Source: DASRIA01 sp963724065 (lineage in GTDB: Bacteria; Actinomycetota; Thermoleophilia; Solirubrobacterales; JBBDJG01). From it: a stretch of 64,000 bases of DNA. The notes under the pieces were generated by a model, which did no database searches, had not been told where the DNA came from, and saw only the letters and a list, made by a program, of their open reading frames with translations. The DNA lies in the NCBI GenBank assembly GCA_963724065.1, contig CAVRTB010000002.1, positions 310,001-374,000 of the forward strand. Direction: 5' to 3'. A program made the position numbers and the translations under genes. This document shows positions 56,087 to 64,000 of this stretch, in pieces. How positions within the stretch are numbered: position 1 is the first letter of the stretch; each line of letters opens with the position of its first letter.

Positions 56087-56805
56087 GCCGGATCCGCGGC
56101 GCCGAGCTCGTCGGCGCTCGCGAAGCGGAAGCCCACGCCGCGCACGGTGTGCAGGTAGCGCGGGGCGGCGGGATCGTCGCCGAGCTTCTTCCTGAGACCG
56201 CTCACGTGGACGTCCAGCGTCTTGGTCGGGCCGAACCAGTTGACGTCCCAGACCTCGTCGATCAGCTGGTCGCGTGACACCACGGCCCCCGCATTTCGCA
56301 TCAGCATCCGGAGCAGCTCGAACTCCTTGCGGGTCAGGTCGAGGGGCTCGCCGCCGAGGGTCGTCTCGTGGCGCGCTTGGTCGAGGCGCAGGGGCCCGAC
56401 CTCGAGCGCGTCGTCCTCGTCCGGCTGCTCGCGGCGTGTGCGCCGCAGCACCGCCCGGATGCGCGCGACGAGCTCCCGCGCGCTGAACGGCTTGACGACG
56501 TAGTCGTCGGCACCCACCTCGAGGCCGACGATGCGATCGGTCTCCTCGCCCCTCGCGGTCAGCATGATGATCGGGACGTCCGAGCGCCGCCGCAGCTCGC
56601 GGCAAACGTCATAGCCCGAGCCGTCCGGCAGCATCACGTCGAGGAGCACGAGCTCCGGCCGCAACTGCTCGGCAAGGTCGAGGCCATGTGCCGCAGTCCC
56701 GGCGACCGCACTGTCCCACCCCTCCCGGGCGAGGGCATCCGCGAGTGGCTCCGTGATTGCGGCCTCGTCCTCGACCATCAAGATCGTGCGCCGTCCTGAG
56801 GCCAT
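56083..56805 (-). CDS. OmpR-family response regulator
   Basis: A 240-residue regulator. The receiver domain has the acidic pair VEDE and phosphoacceptor D56 in ELVLLDVMLPDGSGYDVC, with the conserved Thr and Lys in LTARGEE and YVVKPFSAREL. The C-terminal winged helix (about 130-230) includes DLTRKEFELLRMLMRNAGAV and TLDVHVSGLRKKLGDD. Coupled to the kinase. An acidic exported protein gene lies 58 nt upstream on the same strand. Confidence 0.93.
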   Translation of the reverse strand: MASGRRTILMVEDEAAITEPLADALAREGWDSAVAGTAAHGLDLAEQLRPELVLLDVMLPDGSGYDVCRELRRRSDVPIIMLTARGEETDRIVGLEVGADDYVVKPFSARELVARIRAVLRRTRREQPDEDDALEVGPLRLDQARHETTLGGEPLDLTRKEFELLRMLMRNAGAVVSRDQLIDEVWDVNWFGPTKTLDVHVSGLRKKLGDDPAAPRYLHTVRGVGFRFASADELGAADPA

Positions 56806-56863
56806 GCCGCAATCCTAGAGAGGGGTGCAGGCGCCTGGCGCAGGCGCCTGCCCCTCGGACGGA

Positions 56864-57331
56864 TCAGTCGTCGTCGCCACCGCCGGGACCGGAGTTCTCC
56901 CCGCCGTGGTCGTCGTCGTCCTCGCCGCCCTCGTCGTCGTCCTGCTCGCCCTCGTCGTCGTCTTCATCGCCGCCGTCGTCGTTCGGGCCGTCGTCGTCCC
57001 CGTGCTCCTTGTCACCCTGATCGTCGTCATCGGTCGAGACCGGTGCGGCCGGCGCCGGCTGCACGGGGGCCGCAGGCGTCGTCGTGGTCTGGGTGCGCAC
57101 CTGGCCGTCGTCACCCGAACGGCCGCTAGTCGCGCCGCGCTTGTGATCGCCGCGCCGGCGATCGCCGCCGTTGTCGTCGCCGCGCTCGGTCGTCGTGGTC
57201 TCGGTGGTGGTCGTCTCCGTGCTGGTCGTCGCGTCGCCGGACGTCGAGGACCCTCCGACCTGGGCTGATACGACCGCGGCGCCGAAGCCCAGCAGGGCCA
57301 CAGTCGCGGCCATGATCCAGAACTTCTTCAT
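56864..57331 (-). CDS. Exported acidic low-complexity protein
   Basis: A 155-residue protein with a signal peptide (KKFWIMAATVALLGFGAAVV, cleavage after SAQ or SA), a Thr-rich stretch, GDDNGGDRRRGDHKRG, and an Asp/Glu/Gly-rich C-terminal 65 residues. The ATG at 57331 follows GGAGG (on the minus strand) by 7 nt. It is first in the minus-strand run with the regulator and kinase. The acidic end should bind divalent cations; no family recognised. Confidence 0.7.
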   Translation of the reverse strand: MKKFWIMAATVALLGFGAAVVSAQVGGSSTSGDATTSTETTTTETTTTERGDDNGGDRRRGDHKRGATSGRSGDDGQVRTQTTTTPAAPVQPAPAAPVSTDDDDQGDKEHGDDDGPNDDGGDEDDDEGEQDDDEGGEDDDDHGGENSGPGGGDDD

Positions 57332-57471
57332 TGCAAGCCTCCTTGAGTGCCGATTCACTTCGCCGGCGCTGTGCGCGCCGCACCATCAGCATCGGACCGG
57401 GCCCCCCATGCGCGGGCCAGCGTCGGGCAAGGAACGGGCAGGCCGCGGTTAAGGCTTGGTAAAGCCGCGCG

Positions 57472-58092
57472 TCAGGAAGCGCAGCCGGCCGGTCCGTCGG
57501 GCAGCGACGTCGTGCCGGGCGCCCGCAGCCCGTCGAGAATGATCGCGAGGTATCGCTGCCAGCTCACCCACGGCTCCCCGGTCTGCGTCCGCATGGCGCG
57601 CCCGAGCCCACACATCAACATCGGGACGTCACCGGGGACGACATCCGCGCGGAGCTTGCCGGCCGCCTGTGCGCGCGCCACCAGCTCGGCGACGGCCTCG
57701 TGGAGGTCGGCACGGTTCATGGCCGCCTCCCGCATGACGTCGGGCTGCGCGGCCATCACCTCGGACAGCGCACGGTCACCCGCCTGCTGCTCGGCCGCAC
57801 GGCGCATGAACTCGCTGAAGCCCTCCCATGGATCGTCGTGATCGAGCGCCGCGCGGGCGCGCGTCGCGAGCCGCCGGAAATGATCCGCCGCAAGCGCGGT
57901 CGAGAGCGCCTCCTTTGTCGGGAAGTGGCGGTACACGGTGCCCACGCCGACGCCGGCGCAGTGCGCGATCTCGTCGACCTGCGCATCGAGCCCGGAGCGG
58001 GCGTAGCACTCGCGTGCAGACTCGAGCACACGCTCACGGTTGCGGCGCGCGTCCGCGCGCTGCGTGGGCAGCTCCGCGGCCACCTCAGGCAT
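57472..58092 (-). CDS. TetR family regulator of the adjacent MFS gene
   Basis: A 206-residue TetR-type regulator. HTH at about residues 18-65: VLESARECYARSGLDAQVDE, then IAHCAGVGVGTVYRHFPTKE. The C-terminal domain resembles the TetR_C group with RMRTQTGEPW-type helices. It is divergent from the DHA2 transporter with a perfect inverted repeat between them, so it is likely the local repressor. Confidence 0.87.
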   Translation of the reverse strand: MPEVAAELPTQRADARRNRERVLESARECYARSGLDAQVDEIAHCAGVGVGTVYRHFPTKEALSTALAADHFRRLATRARAALDHDDPWEGFSEFMRRAAEQQAGDRALSEVMAAQPDVMREAAMNRADLHEAVAELVARAQAAGKLRADVVPGDVPMLMCGLGRAMRTQTGEPWVSWQRYLAIILDGLRAPGTTSLPDGPAGCAS

Positions 58093-58156
58093 GTGGCCTC
58101 CATGGGAGGCGCAAACGGAACCAATCCTCCGTGCGATAGTCTGCCGAGGCCAAACT

Positions 58157-58176
58157 GGAACCGGAGTTCATGTTCC
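58157..58176. promoter_or_regulatory. Candidate TetR operator (GGAAC-N10-GTTCC)
   Basis: Arms GGAAC (58157-58161) and GTTCC (58172-58176) in the TetR/MFS intergenic region, about 40 nt before the MFS start. A related GGAACC occurs at 58117. Size and place fit a TetR operator; not proven. Confidence 0.5.
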
Positions 58177-58213
58177 GATTCTAACCGAACCCGCCGACCG
58201 GAGGTCGACCCGC

Positions 58214-59683
58214 ATGAGTGACCAGGCAATCTACGAGCGCCGCCGCTGGCTCGGCTTGGCGCTGCTCGCCGTGGCTCAGTTCGTGGTGGTGCTCGACGCC
58301 TCGATCGTGAACGTCGCACTCCCGTCGATCGGCGACGCGCTCGACTTCTCGCAGAGCAACCTGGCGTGGGTGGTCAATGCCTACGTGCTCACCTTCGGAG
58401 GCTTCCTGCTGCTCGGCGGGCGCATGGCCGACCTGCTGGGGCGCCGGCGCGTGTTCATGGGCGGCCTCGTGCTGTTCGCGCTCGCATCGCTTGCCGGCGG
58501 GTTCGCCGACACGGAGGGTCAGCTGATCGCCGCGCGGGCCGTCCAGGGCCTCGGCGCCGCGATCCTGTCGCCCGCGGCGCTTTCGATCGTGACGACGATG
58601 TTCCGCGACGGCGCCGAGCGCAACAAGGCGCTGGGCGTGTGGGGCGCGGTCGCCGGGAGCGGCGGCGCTGCCGGCGTGCTGCTCGGCGGGGTGCTGACCG
58701 ACACGCTCGGCTGGGAGTGGGTGCTGTGGGTGAACGTCCCGATCGGCATCGTCGCGGCGGCCCTCGCCCCGTCGCTGATCCCGGAAAGCCGCTCGACGTC
58801 GCAGACGCGGCACTTCGACACCTGGGGCGCCGTCACGGTGACGGCGGGCCTGTCGATCCTCGTCTATGCGCTGGTCGACGCGACCGACGCCGGCTGGGGC
58901 TCGTCGCAGACGATCGGCCTGCTCGTCCTGTCCGTCGCGCTGCTCGCGAGCTTCGTCGCGATCGAGTTGCGCTCTCGCGCACCGCTCGTCCCGTTCCGCA
59001 TCTTCCGGATGCGGACGCTCACCGGGGCGAACGCCGTGGGCCTACTGGTCGGAGCGTCGCTCTTCTCGATGTTCTTCTTCATCTCGCTCTACATGCAGCA
59101 GGTGCTCGGCTACAGCGCAATCAAGAGCGGCTTCTCGTATCTCCCGCTCGCACTGACGATCATCGCCTCCGCGGGCATCGCTTCCCAGCTCGTCACGCGG
59201 ATCGGATTCAAGCCGGTGATGGTGACGGGCATGGCGTTCGTCGCGGCGGGGCTGTTGTGGTTCTCGCAGGTCTCCTTGGGCGGCGGCTACGTGTCGGACG
59301 TGCTCGGGCCGTCGCTGCTCGCCGCCGTGGGGCTCGGGTTCTCCTTCGTCACCACGACGATCGCTGCCGTGTCCGGCGTCGAGGAGCGCGAGTCCGGCCT
59401 CGCGAGCGGGCTCATCAACACTTCCCAGCAGGTCGGCGGTGCGCTCGGCCTCGCCGTGCTGGCGACCGTCGCGAACACGCGCACGGAGAACGTCTTGGGG
59501 CAGGGCGGCGGCCCGGGCGCGCTCCCCGAGGCGCTGACCGAGGGCTTCCAGGCGGCGTTCCTCGGAGGCGCCGGGTTCGCGCTGCTGGGGATCGCGGTCG
59601 CGCTGATCCTGATCAGGTCGAGCGACAGCCGCGCCCACGTGGCGATCGAGCAAGGAGAGCGCCCCGCCGAGGCACGTGCTTAG
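58214..59683 (+). CDS. MFS transporter, DHA2 (14-TM) drug-efflux type
   Basis: A 489-residue proton-coupled exporter. QFVVVLDASIVNVALPSIG near residue 20 is the DHA2 motif D1, and LLGGRMADLLGRRRVF near 68 is motif A; GAVAGSGGAAGVLLGG is motif C-like. About fourteen helices. ATG 58214 follows GGAGG (58200-58204). Likely exports small toxic compounds, under control of the divergent TetR protein. Confidence 0.9.
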   Translation: MSDQAIYERRRWLGLALLAVAQFVVVLDASIVNVALPSIGDALDFSQSNLAWVVNAYVLTFGGFLLLGGRMADLLGRRRVFMGGLVLFALASLAGGFADTEGQLIAARAVQGLGAAILSPAALSIVTTMFRDGAERNKALGVWGAVAGSGGAAGVLLGGVLTDTLGWEWVLWVNVPIGIVAAALAPSLIPESRSTSQTRHFDTWGAVTVTAGLSILVYALVDATDAGWGSSQTIGLLVLSVALLASFVAIELRSRAPLVPFRIFRMRTLTGANAVGLLVGASLFSMFFFISLYMQQVLGYSAIKSGFSYLPLALTIIASAGIASQLVTRIGFKPVMVTGMAFVAAGLLWFSQVSLGGGYVSDVLGPSLLAAVGLGFSFVTTTIAAVSGVEERESGLASGLINTSQQVGGALGLAVLATVANTRTENVLGQGGGPGALPEALTEGFQAAFLGGAGFALLGIAVALILIRSSDSRAHVAIEQGERPAEARA

Positions 59684-59775
59684 TCCGGGGCCGTTCTTGG
59701 TTTCAAGTCCGCTTTCGCGAGGAACAATTCGCCAAACCGGACAGGGGTTCGGAAAATCGGTCTAAGATCGTGGCA

Positions 59776-59929
59776 CTTGGCCCACGAATAGCGATTCGCA
59801 GCAACCGGGAATGCCGGGCCAAGGGCAGGGGTAGCCGAGCAGCACCGCACGGGGACGTCCTCGGGACGAGGGCTGCCGCCGCGTAGCGGGGCAAAGAGCG
59901 TCCCACCGATCGCCGCAATGGGAGGCGCA
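59776..59929 (+). promoter_or_regulatory. Structured 5' leader candidate before the beta-helix gene
   Basis: The 246 nt after the MFS stop contain no gene. CTTGGCCC (59776-59783) pairs with GGGCCAAG (59816-59823), enclosing a perfect small hairpin CGAAT-AGCG-ATTCG (59785-59798). Further on, CGTCC-TCG-GGACG and CCTCG-GGA-CGAGG overlap as alternative hairpins near 59856-59871. TAAGAT at 59763-59768 could be a -10. The pattern fits a structured leader but matches no riboswitch class I can recognise. Confidence 0.35.
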
Positions 59930-61912
59930 ATGGCTTCAGGCCGCAGCATGCCGTGTTTACGCACCGTCAACGGAGTCCTCTTCGCGATCGCACTCGCGCT
60001 CGCGGTCGCGAGCCCGTCGGCGCACGCGGCCGTCGATGCCGGGTGCGACCGCGTCGCCGCGCCATCCGGGTCGGACCTCGCCGCGGGGACCTCCGCGCAG
60101 CCGTTCCGGACGGTCGCGGCCCTCACGAGCTCGCTGACACAAGGACAGACCGGATGCCTGCGCGCAGGGCGCTACGTGGAGTCCCTGAACGTGACGCGGG
60201 GGGGCAGCGCCACGGCGCCCGTGCGGCTCCAGAGCTTCCCGGGCGAGCGCGCGGAGCTGGTCGGCCGGCTCGTCGTGTCGGCGCCATACGTCGAGATCGC
60301 CGGCCTGCGGCTGGTCGGCCTCAACCCGGCGGCCGCGCCGAGTCCGCTGGTCGCCGCCTCCAACGTGTTGATCGAGGGCAACGAGATCACGAACGACCAC
60401 ACCGCCGACTGCCTCATGATCGGTAGCGCATCGCGCGAGGTGACGGACGTCACCGCGCGCGCGAACCGGATCCACGACTGCGGCGTGCTGCCGTCCCTGA
60501 ATCGCCAGAACGGCGTGAGCGTCACGCGCGCGTCCGGGACGCGGATCATCGCCAACTGGATCTACGACAACGCCGATCGCGGCGTGCAGCTCTACCCGGA
60601 CGCGGATGGCTCGCGCATCGCGTCGAACGTGATCGACGGCAACGGCGTCGGTGTGATGATCGCCGGCGACGGCGCGGCGGCCTCGGACGAGAACACGATC
60701 GAGAGCAACATCATCACCAACTCGCTGATCCACGACAACGTGGAGGCGAACTGGGGGTCGCAGTCGTTCATCGGGCACGACAACGTCGTGCGTGGCAACT
60801 GCGTATACGGCGGCGCGCGCGACGACGGCGACGGCGGGATCGCGGACGTGCGGGCCGGATTCGTCGCGGACCGCAACCTGATCGCGGATCCGCTCTACGT
60901 GAACCGCGCGGCGAAGGACTTCCGCCTCGCCGAGACGAGCCCGTGCCGGGTGCTGTTCGGGCAAGAGCCGCCCGTCAGCTGCGCGAAGGTCGCGGCCACG
61001 ACCGGCTCCGACGGCTCGGCGGGGACGCCTGCGAGCCCGTACCGCACCGTCGAGCGCCTCGCCGACTCCCTGGAGCCCGGGCAGACGGGGTGCCTGCGCG
61101 CAGGCACATTCGCCGGCAACGTGCGCCTCGATCGCGGTGGCGAGGCCGGCGCGCCCGTCACGCTCACCAGCTATCCAGGGGAGCGCGCCACGATCGAGGG
61201 CCGGGTGGTGGTCGCGTCGACCGCCGACTTCGTGACCCTGTCGCGGCTCGACCTCAACGGCAAGAACGCGGGCAACCTGCCGAGCCCGACAGTCAATGCC
61301 GACGACGTGACGTTCACGCGCAATGACGTCACGAACGATCACACGGCGATCTGCTTCATCCTCGGCTCAGACGAGTACGGGCGTGCGCGCCGCACGCTGA
61401 TCCAGTTCAACCGCATCCACGACTGCGGCGTGCTGCCGGCCAACAACCACGAGCACGGGATCTACGTGGAGGCGGCCGACGAACCGACGATCGTCGACAA
61501 CTGGATCTACAAGAACGCGGACCGCGGCGTGCAGCTTTACCCCGACTCGCAGGGTGGCTACGTCGCGCGCAACGTGCTCGACCGGAACGGGCAGGGCATC
61601 ATCATCTCGCGGGAGTCCGCCCGCAACATCGTCGAGCACAACGTCATCTCGAACTCACGCCTGCGCTGGAACGTCGAGGAGTGGGAGCTGACCGGCCCGC
61701 TCAACGTGGTGCGCCGCAATTGCGTGTGGACCGAGCGCGACGACAACTACGGCCGCTACGGCGGCATCCAGCCGGCGAGCGCGTTCCTCGCTCTGAACAA
61801 CACCATCGCGGACCCCGGGTTCGTGGACCGCCCGAGCGGTGATTACCGGGTGCGCCTCGGGAGCGGGTGCCTCGGCGCCTACACGTCCTCCTTCGTTCTT
61901 CCCGGCTCATAG
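59930..61912 (+). CDS. Secreted right-handed beta-helix protein, duplicated
   Basis: Exported protein of about 660 residues with a signal peptide (VNGVLFAIALALAVASPSAH). It is two homologous copies of a parallel beta-helix domain: CDRVAAPSGSDLAAGTSAQP/FRTVAALTSSL and CAKVAATTGSDGSAGTPASP/YRTVERLADSL. Each continues QGQTGCLRAG or PGQTGCLRAG, then rungs with NRIHDCGVLPS or NRIHDCGVLPA and NADRGVQLYPD. Such folds bind or cleave polysaccharide. ATG 59930 follows GGGAGG; 59918 and 59948 are alternatives. Confidence 0.82.
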   Translation: MASGRSMPCLRTVNGVLFAIALALAVASPSAHAAVDAGCDRVAAPSGSDLAAGTSAQPFRTVAALTSSLTQGQTGCLRAGRYVESLNVTRGGSATAPVRLQSFPGERAELVGRLVVSAPYVEIAGLRLVGLNPAAAPSPLVAASNVLIEGNEITNDHTADCLMIGSASREVTDVTARANRIHDCGVLPSLNRQNGVSVTRASGTRIIANWIYDNADRGVQLYPDADGSRIASNVIDGNGVGVMIAGDGAAASDENTIESNIITNSLIHDNVEANWGSQSFIGHDNVVRGNCVYGGARDDGDGGIADVRAGFVADRNLIADPLYVNRAAKDFRLAETSPCRVLFGQEPPVSCAKVAATTGSDGSAGTPASPYRTVERLADSLEPGQTGCLRAGTFAGNVRLDRGGEAGAPVTLTSYPGERATIEGRVVVASTADFVTLSRLDLNGKNAGNLPSPTVNADDVTFTRNDVTNDHTAICFILGSDEYGRARRTLIQFNRIHDCGVLPANNHEHGIYVEAADEPTIVDNWIYKNADRGVQLYPDSQGGYVARNVLDRNGQGIIISRESARNIVEHNVISNSRLRWNVEEWELTGPLNVVRRNCVWTERDDNYGRYGGIQPASAFLALNNTIADPGFVDRPSGDYRVRLGSGCLGAYTSSFVLPGS

Positions 61913-61952
61913 CCTCGTAGGATTGCGAGCGAGCGGCTACGGCGCTCGCCCC

Positions 61953-62759
61953 ATGAGCAAGCCATACCTGTCCATCTGCGCGATCTACCGTGGCGAGGGC
62001 CGCTACTTGCGAGAGTGGGTCGCGTTCCACAAGGTCGTGGGAGTCGAGCGGTTCCACCTGTATGACAACCGCTCCGACGACGAGCATCGTGAGGCGCTCG
62101 CGCCCTACATCGCGGAGGGGACGGTCGCGCCGGTCGACTGGCCGCTGTTCCCCGGTCAGGTGCAGGCGTACGACGACTGCCTCGAGCGGCATCGCGAGGA
62201 CTCCCGCTGGATCGCGTTCGTCGACATCGACGAGTTCCTGTTCTCACCGGCCGGGCGGCCGCTGCCGGAGGTCCTCGAGCGCTACGAGCGCTGGTCGGGC
62301 GTCGGGGTGAACCGGGTCACGTTCGGCACCTCGGGGCACGAGACGCCCCCCGCCGGCCTCGCGGTCGAGAGCTTCACCCGACGACTCGACTTCCCGGACG
62401 CGCGCCTGCCCGCGGTCAAGAGCATCGTCGACCCGCGCAGGGCCGTGCGGGCGCTCGGCCCACACCACTTCGAGTACGAGGAGGGGCACGCTGTGGACGA
62501 GGCCGAGGTCCCCCTCGAGTTTCAGCGCGCCGTCACGGAAACGTGCGACAGGCTCCGGGTCAACCACTACTTCACGCGCTCGGAGCAGGAGCGCTACGCG
62601 AAGCTGCACCGGCTGCGCGCCGGCGGCGGCGGCTTGCGCCCGGAGGTGATCCGGGCCGGACAGGGCATCCGGGAGGACGTGCGCTTCGGGGCGCCCGACG
62701 ACGCGATCCTCCGGTACCTCCCCGCGCTGCGCGCCGAGCTCGAGCGCGTCGGCGCTTAG
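61953..62759 (+). CDS. Glycosyltransferase family 92-like protein
   Basis: A 268-residue GT-A fold enzyme. SICAIYRGEGRYLREWVAFH near residue 6 and FHLYDNRSDDEHREAL match the GT92/DUF23 family; the metal-binding DxD is in WIAFVDIDEFLF near residue 88. KSIVDPRRAV and VNHYFTRSEQERYAK follow. Donor and acceptor unknown, but neighbours suggest surface glycans. Start ATG 61953 chosen; no strong ribosome-binding site. Confidence 0.82.
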   Translation: MSKPYLSICAIYRGEGRYLREWVAFHKVVGVERFHLYDNRSDDEHREALAPYIAEGTVAPVDWPLFPGQVQAYDDCLERHREDSRWIAFVDIDEFLFSPAGRPLPEVLERYERWSGVGVNRVTFGTSGHETPPAGLAVESFTRRLDFPDARLPAVKSIVDPRRAVRALGPHHFEYEEGHAVDEAEVPLEFQRAVTETCDRLRVNHYFTRSEQERYAKLHRLRAGGGGLRPEVIRAGQGIREDVRFGAPDDAILRYLPALRAELERVGA

Positions 62760-62780
62760 TACGCGCGGCCGTACCAGCTC

Positions 62781-63170
62781 TCAGCCGGCCGCGAGCGCGG
62801 CGTCCGCATCAGCGTAGAAACGCATCCGGGCCACCTTGCCGCGGTCCATCTCGCAGACCCAGGCGGCCGGCTGGTCGAGCATCACGCCGCTCGATCGCCC
62901 CCGCGCATGGAAGCGCCCCACCACCAGCACGCGGTGCTCGTCGAGGTCGCGAGCCTCGTAGGCGTCGATCCGGAAGTCGTCCCAGTCCTCGCCCATGTCC
63001 TCGAGCCACCGGCGCAGGCCCTCGTGACCGCGGTAGACGGAGCCTTCGAGCACGGCCCGGGCAGGCACCAGCTCGACGTCCGCGCGGAGCGTCGCGAGCA
63101 TGGCCTCGACATCGCGCCGGTTGAGGGCTGCGAGGCCTGCCCGGATGGTCTCGACGTCTGCCTGCGACAT
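62781..63170 (-). CDS. SnoaL/NTF2-like protein
   Basis: A 129-residue SnoaL-like domain: VETIRAGLAALNRRDVEAML, then VYRGHEGLRRWLEDMGEDWD, VVGRFHARGRSSGVMLD and WVCEMDRGKVARMRFYAD. No catalytic assignment. It converges on the GT92 gene with a 21-nt gap. The relic at 42214 is the same type of protein. Confidence 0.82.
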   Translation of the reverse strand: MSQADVETIRAGLAALNRRDVEAMLATLRADVELVPARAVLEGSVYRGHEGLRRWLEDMGEDWDDFRIDAYEARDLDEHRVLVVGRFHARGRSSGVMLDQPAAWVCEMDRGKVARMRFYADADAALAAG

Positions 63171-63495
63171 GCCTGCCAGGGAGGAGTATCGCGCTTGGGG
63201 GCGGTCGGCGAGCGATGCCCGGGAGCCGGCCGCAACGGCCCTCGAAGCCGCATCGCAATGCGGCTTGACGGGTAGCGCAGGGGGCGCTTCATCGCTACGA
63301 TGAAAGCTGTGCGGTCCCCGGACCGTGCGGAGCAGGCTTACAGCAGGGAGACGGCGCCGCCGGCGATTCGGTGAGGCGCTTGGACAAAATTCGCAATTGG
63401 TACCCTAGCCAGGCCCCTCCGAGCGAGATTCCGGGGACTCGGTTACACGGGGCTGCGGGAGGGACGCAGGGATTTTCAACCTCGAGAGTCATCGA
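63171..63495. other. Intergenic region without a supported gene
   Basis: A 325-nt divergent promoter region between the SnoaL-like gene and the glycosidase-like gene. Composition drops in GC around 63370-63410. TTGACG at 63265 is -35-like but has no well-spaced -10. No repeat or RNA gene seen. Confidence 0.4.
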
Positions 63496-64000
63496 GTGAC
63501 GCGCGCGGGCCGAAGGGACTCCGGTATCCCGGCGCCAGCCTCCGCTGATCGGCTCAAAGCCCATGGCAAAGCGGTTTTTCTGGGTGATCAGAAGATCCAC
63601 GTGCGAGGCGTCACGTACGGAACGTTCCGTCCCGACGAGGATGGCGGCGACTTCCCCGCCGTAGAGGCGGTCGCCGAGGACTTCGCCGGCATGGCCGCGC
63701 ACGGGGTGAACTCGGTGCGCACTTATACCGTCCCCCCGCGGTGGCTGCTCGACCTCGCCCACGCGAACGGCCTCTGGGTGATGGTCGGCATCCCCTGGGA
63801 GCAGCACATCACCTTCCTGAACGACCGCCGGCGGGTGGCGGCGATCGAGCGGGGCGTGAGCGAGGCGGTGCGCTCCTGTGCGGGCCATCCCGCGGTGCTC
63901 TGCTACGCGATCGGCAACGAGGTTCCCGCGTCGATCGTGCGCTGGCACGGCCGGCAGCGGACGGAGCGGTTCCTCAAGCGCCTCTACGACGCCGCGAAGC
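63496..64000 (+). CDS. Clan GH-A glycosidase-like domain protein (3' partial)
   Basis: Start of a protein running off the window. GTG 63496 is the only usable start after the stop at 63406. HVRGVTYGTFRPDEDGGDFP opens a TIM barrel, with MAAHGVNSVRTYTVPPRWLL, LANANGL-like LAHANGLWVMVGIPWEQ, and HPAVLCYAIGNEVP, where the NE pair supplies the acid/base residue of clan GH-A. In related actinobacterial proteins this domain is followed by a family 2 glycosyltransferase; that part is not visible here. Likely glucan metabolism. Confidence 0.75.
   Translation, partial: MTRAGRRDSGIPAPASADRLKAHGKAVFLGDQKIHVRGVTYGTFRPDEDGGDFPAVEAVAEDFAGMAAHGVNSVRTYTVPPRWLLDLAHANGLWVMVGIPWEQHITFLNDRRRVAAIERGVSEAVRSCAGHPAVLCYAIGNEVPASIVRWHGRQRTERFLKRLYDAAK

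Noticed and set aside
59776..59929. c-di-GMP-I or c-di-AMP riboswitch
   Set aside because: Fragments such as GTAGCGGGG and ACCGAT recall GEMM, but the order, spacing and the GGGACGCAAAGCC-type core are missing.

Overview
The window is a 64-kb piece of a very GC-rich, gene-dense actinobacterial chromosome. Several gene families here are ones I associate with Thermoleophilia/Solirubrobacterales (UvrD-like helicase with an Fe-S nuclease domain, AbiEi/DUF559-type genes, PAC2 protein, Lhr, zinc-ribbon adenylate cyclase/AAA/TPR protein, secreted beta-helix proteins). The placement is inferred from gene content and composition; no 16S rRNA is present.

Layout. 1-8635: the 3' part of a complex I operon, nuoG (5'-truncated by the window edge) through nuoN, tightly overlapping. 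8642-19494: FkbM methyltransferase, a double-domain ThyX-like protein, acetyl-CoA synthetase, a TolB-type secreted protein, a sigma factor with a small partner, a 1039-residue cyclase/AAA/TPR protein and a cyclodeaminase-family protein that probably starts at CTG. 19924-29641: small membrane proteins and a lipoprotein, CBS protein, ferredoxin, metallophosphoesterase, Mrp ATPase, ferritin-like protein, a decayed AbiEi/DUF559 gene, a histone-like basic protein and a Nei-type glycosylase. 29663-39245: DNA and RNA housekeeping (Lhr, UvrD-like helicase-nuclease) with IMPase and PAC2. 39359-49334: secreted hydrolase-like protein, SpoIIM, a selenocysteine tRNA, a 2-kb cassette flanked by a copy of the tRNA 3' end, regulators and oxidoreductases. 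49509-64000: sulfotransferase, frameshifted recQ, apt, an MTAP remnant, a two-component system flanked by acidic exported proteins, a TetR/MFS pair and surface-polysaccharide type genes.

The most unusual signal is a three-copy family of small self-contained elements (11011-11155, 19519-19672, 19696-19857). Each has a GGGAAGA box, a structured stretch, a possible ribosome-binding site, an identical five-codon ORF encoding MGYRK, and its own rho-independent terminator. Box-to-ATG spacing is 72-74 nt in all three. The ORF codons are identical while the stop varies (TAA, TAA, TAG). I do not recognise it as a described RNA family.

The second notable signal is tRNA-Sec (selC). Its last 25 bases are repeated 2 kb downstream, bracketing a TetR, metallo-beta-lactamase-fold and glutaredoxin-like cassette, as expected for integration into the 3' end of a tRNA gene. 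Genome decay is also visible: recQ frameshift, MTAP remnant, truncated SDR, AbiEi/DUF559 relic and an NTF2-like fragment.
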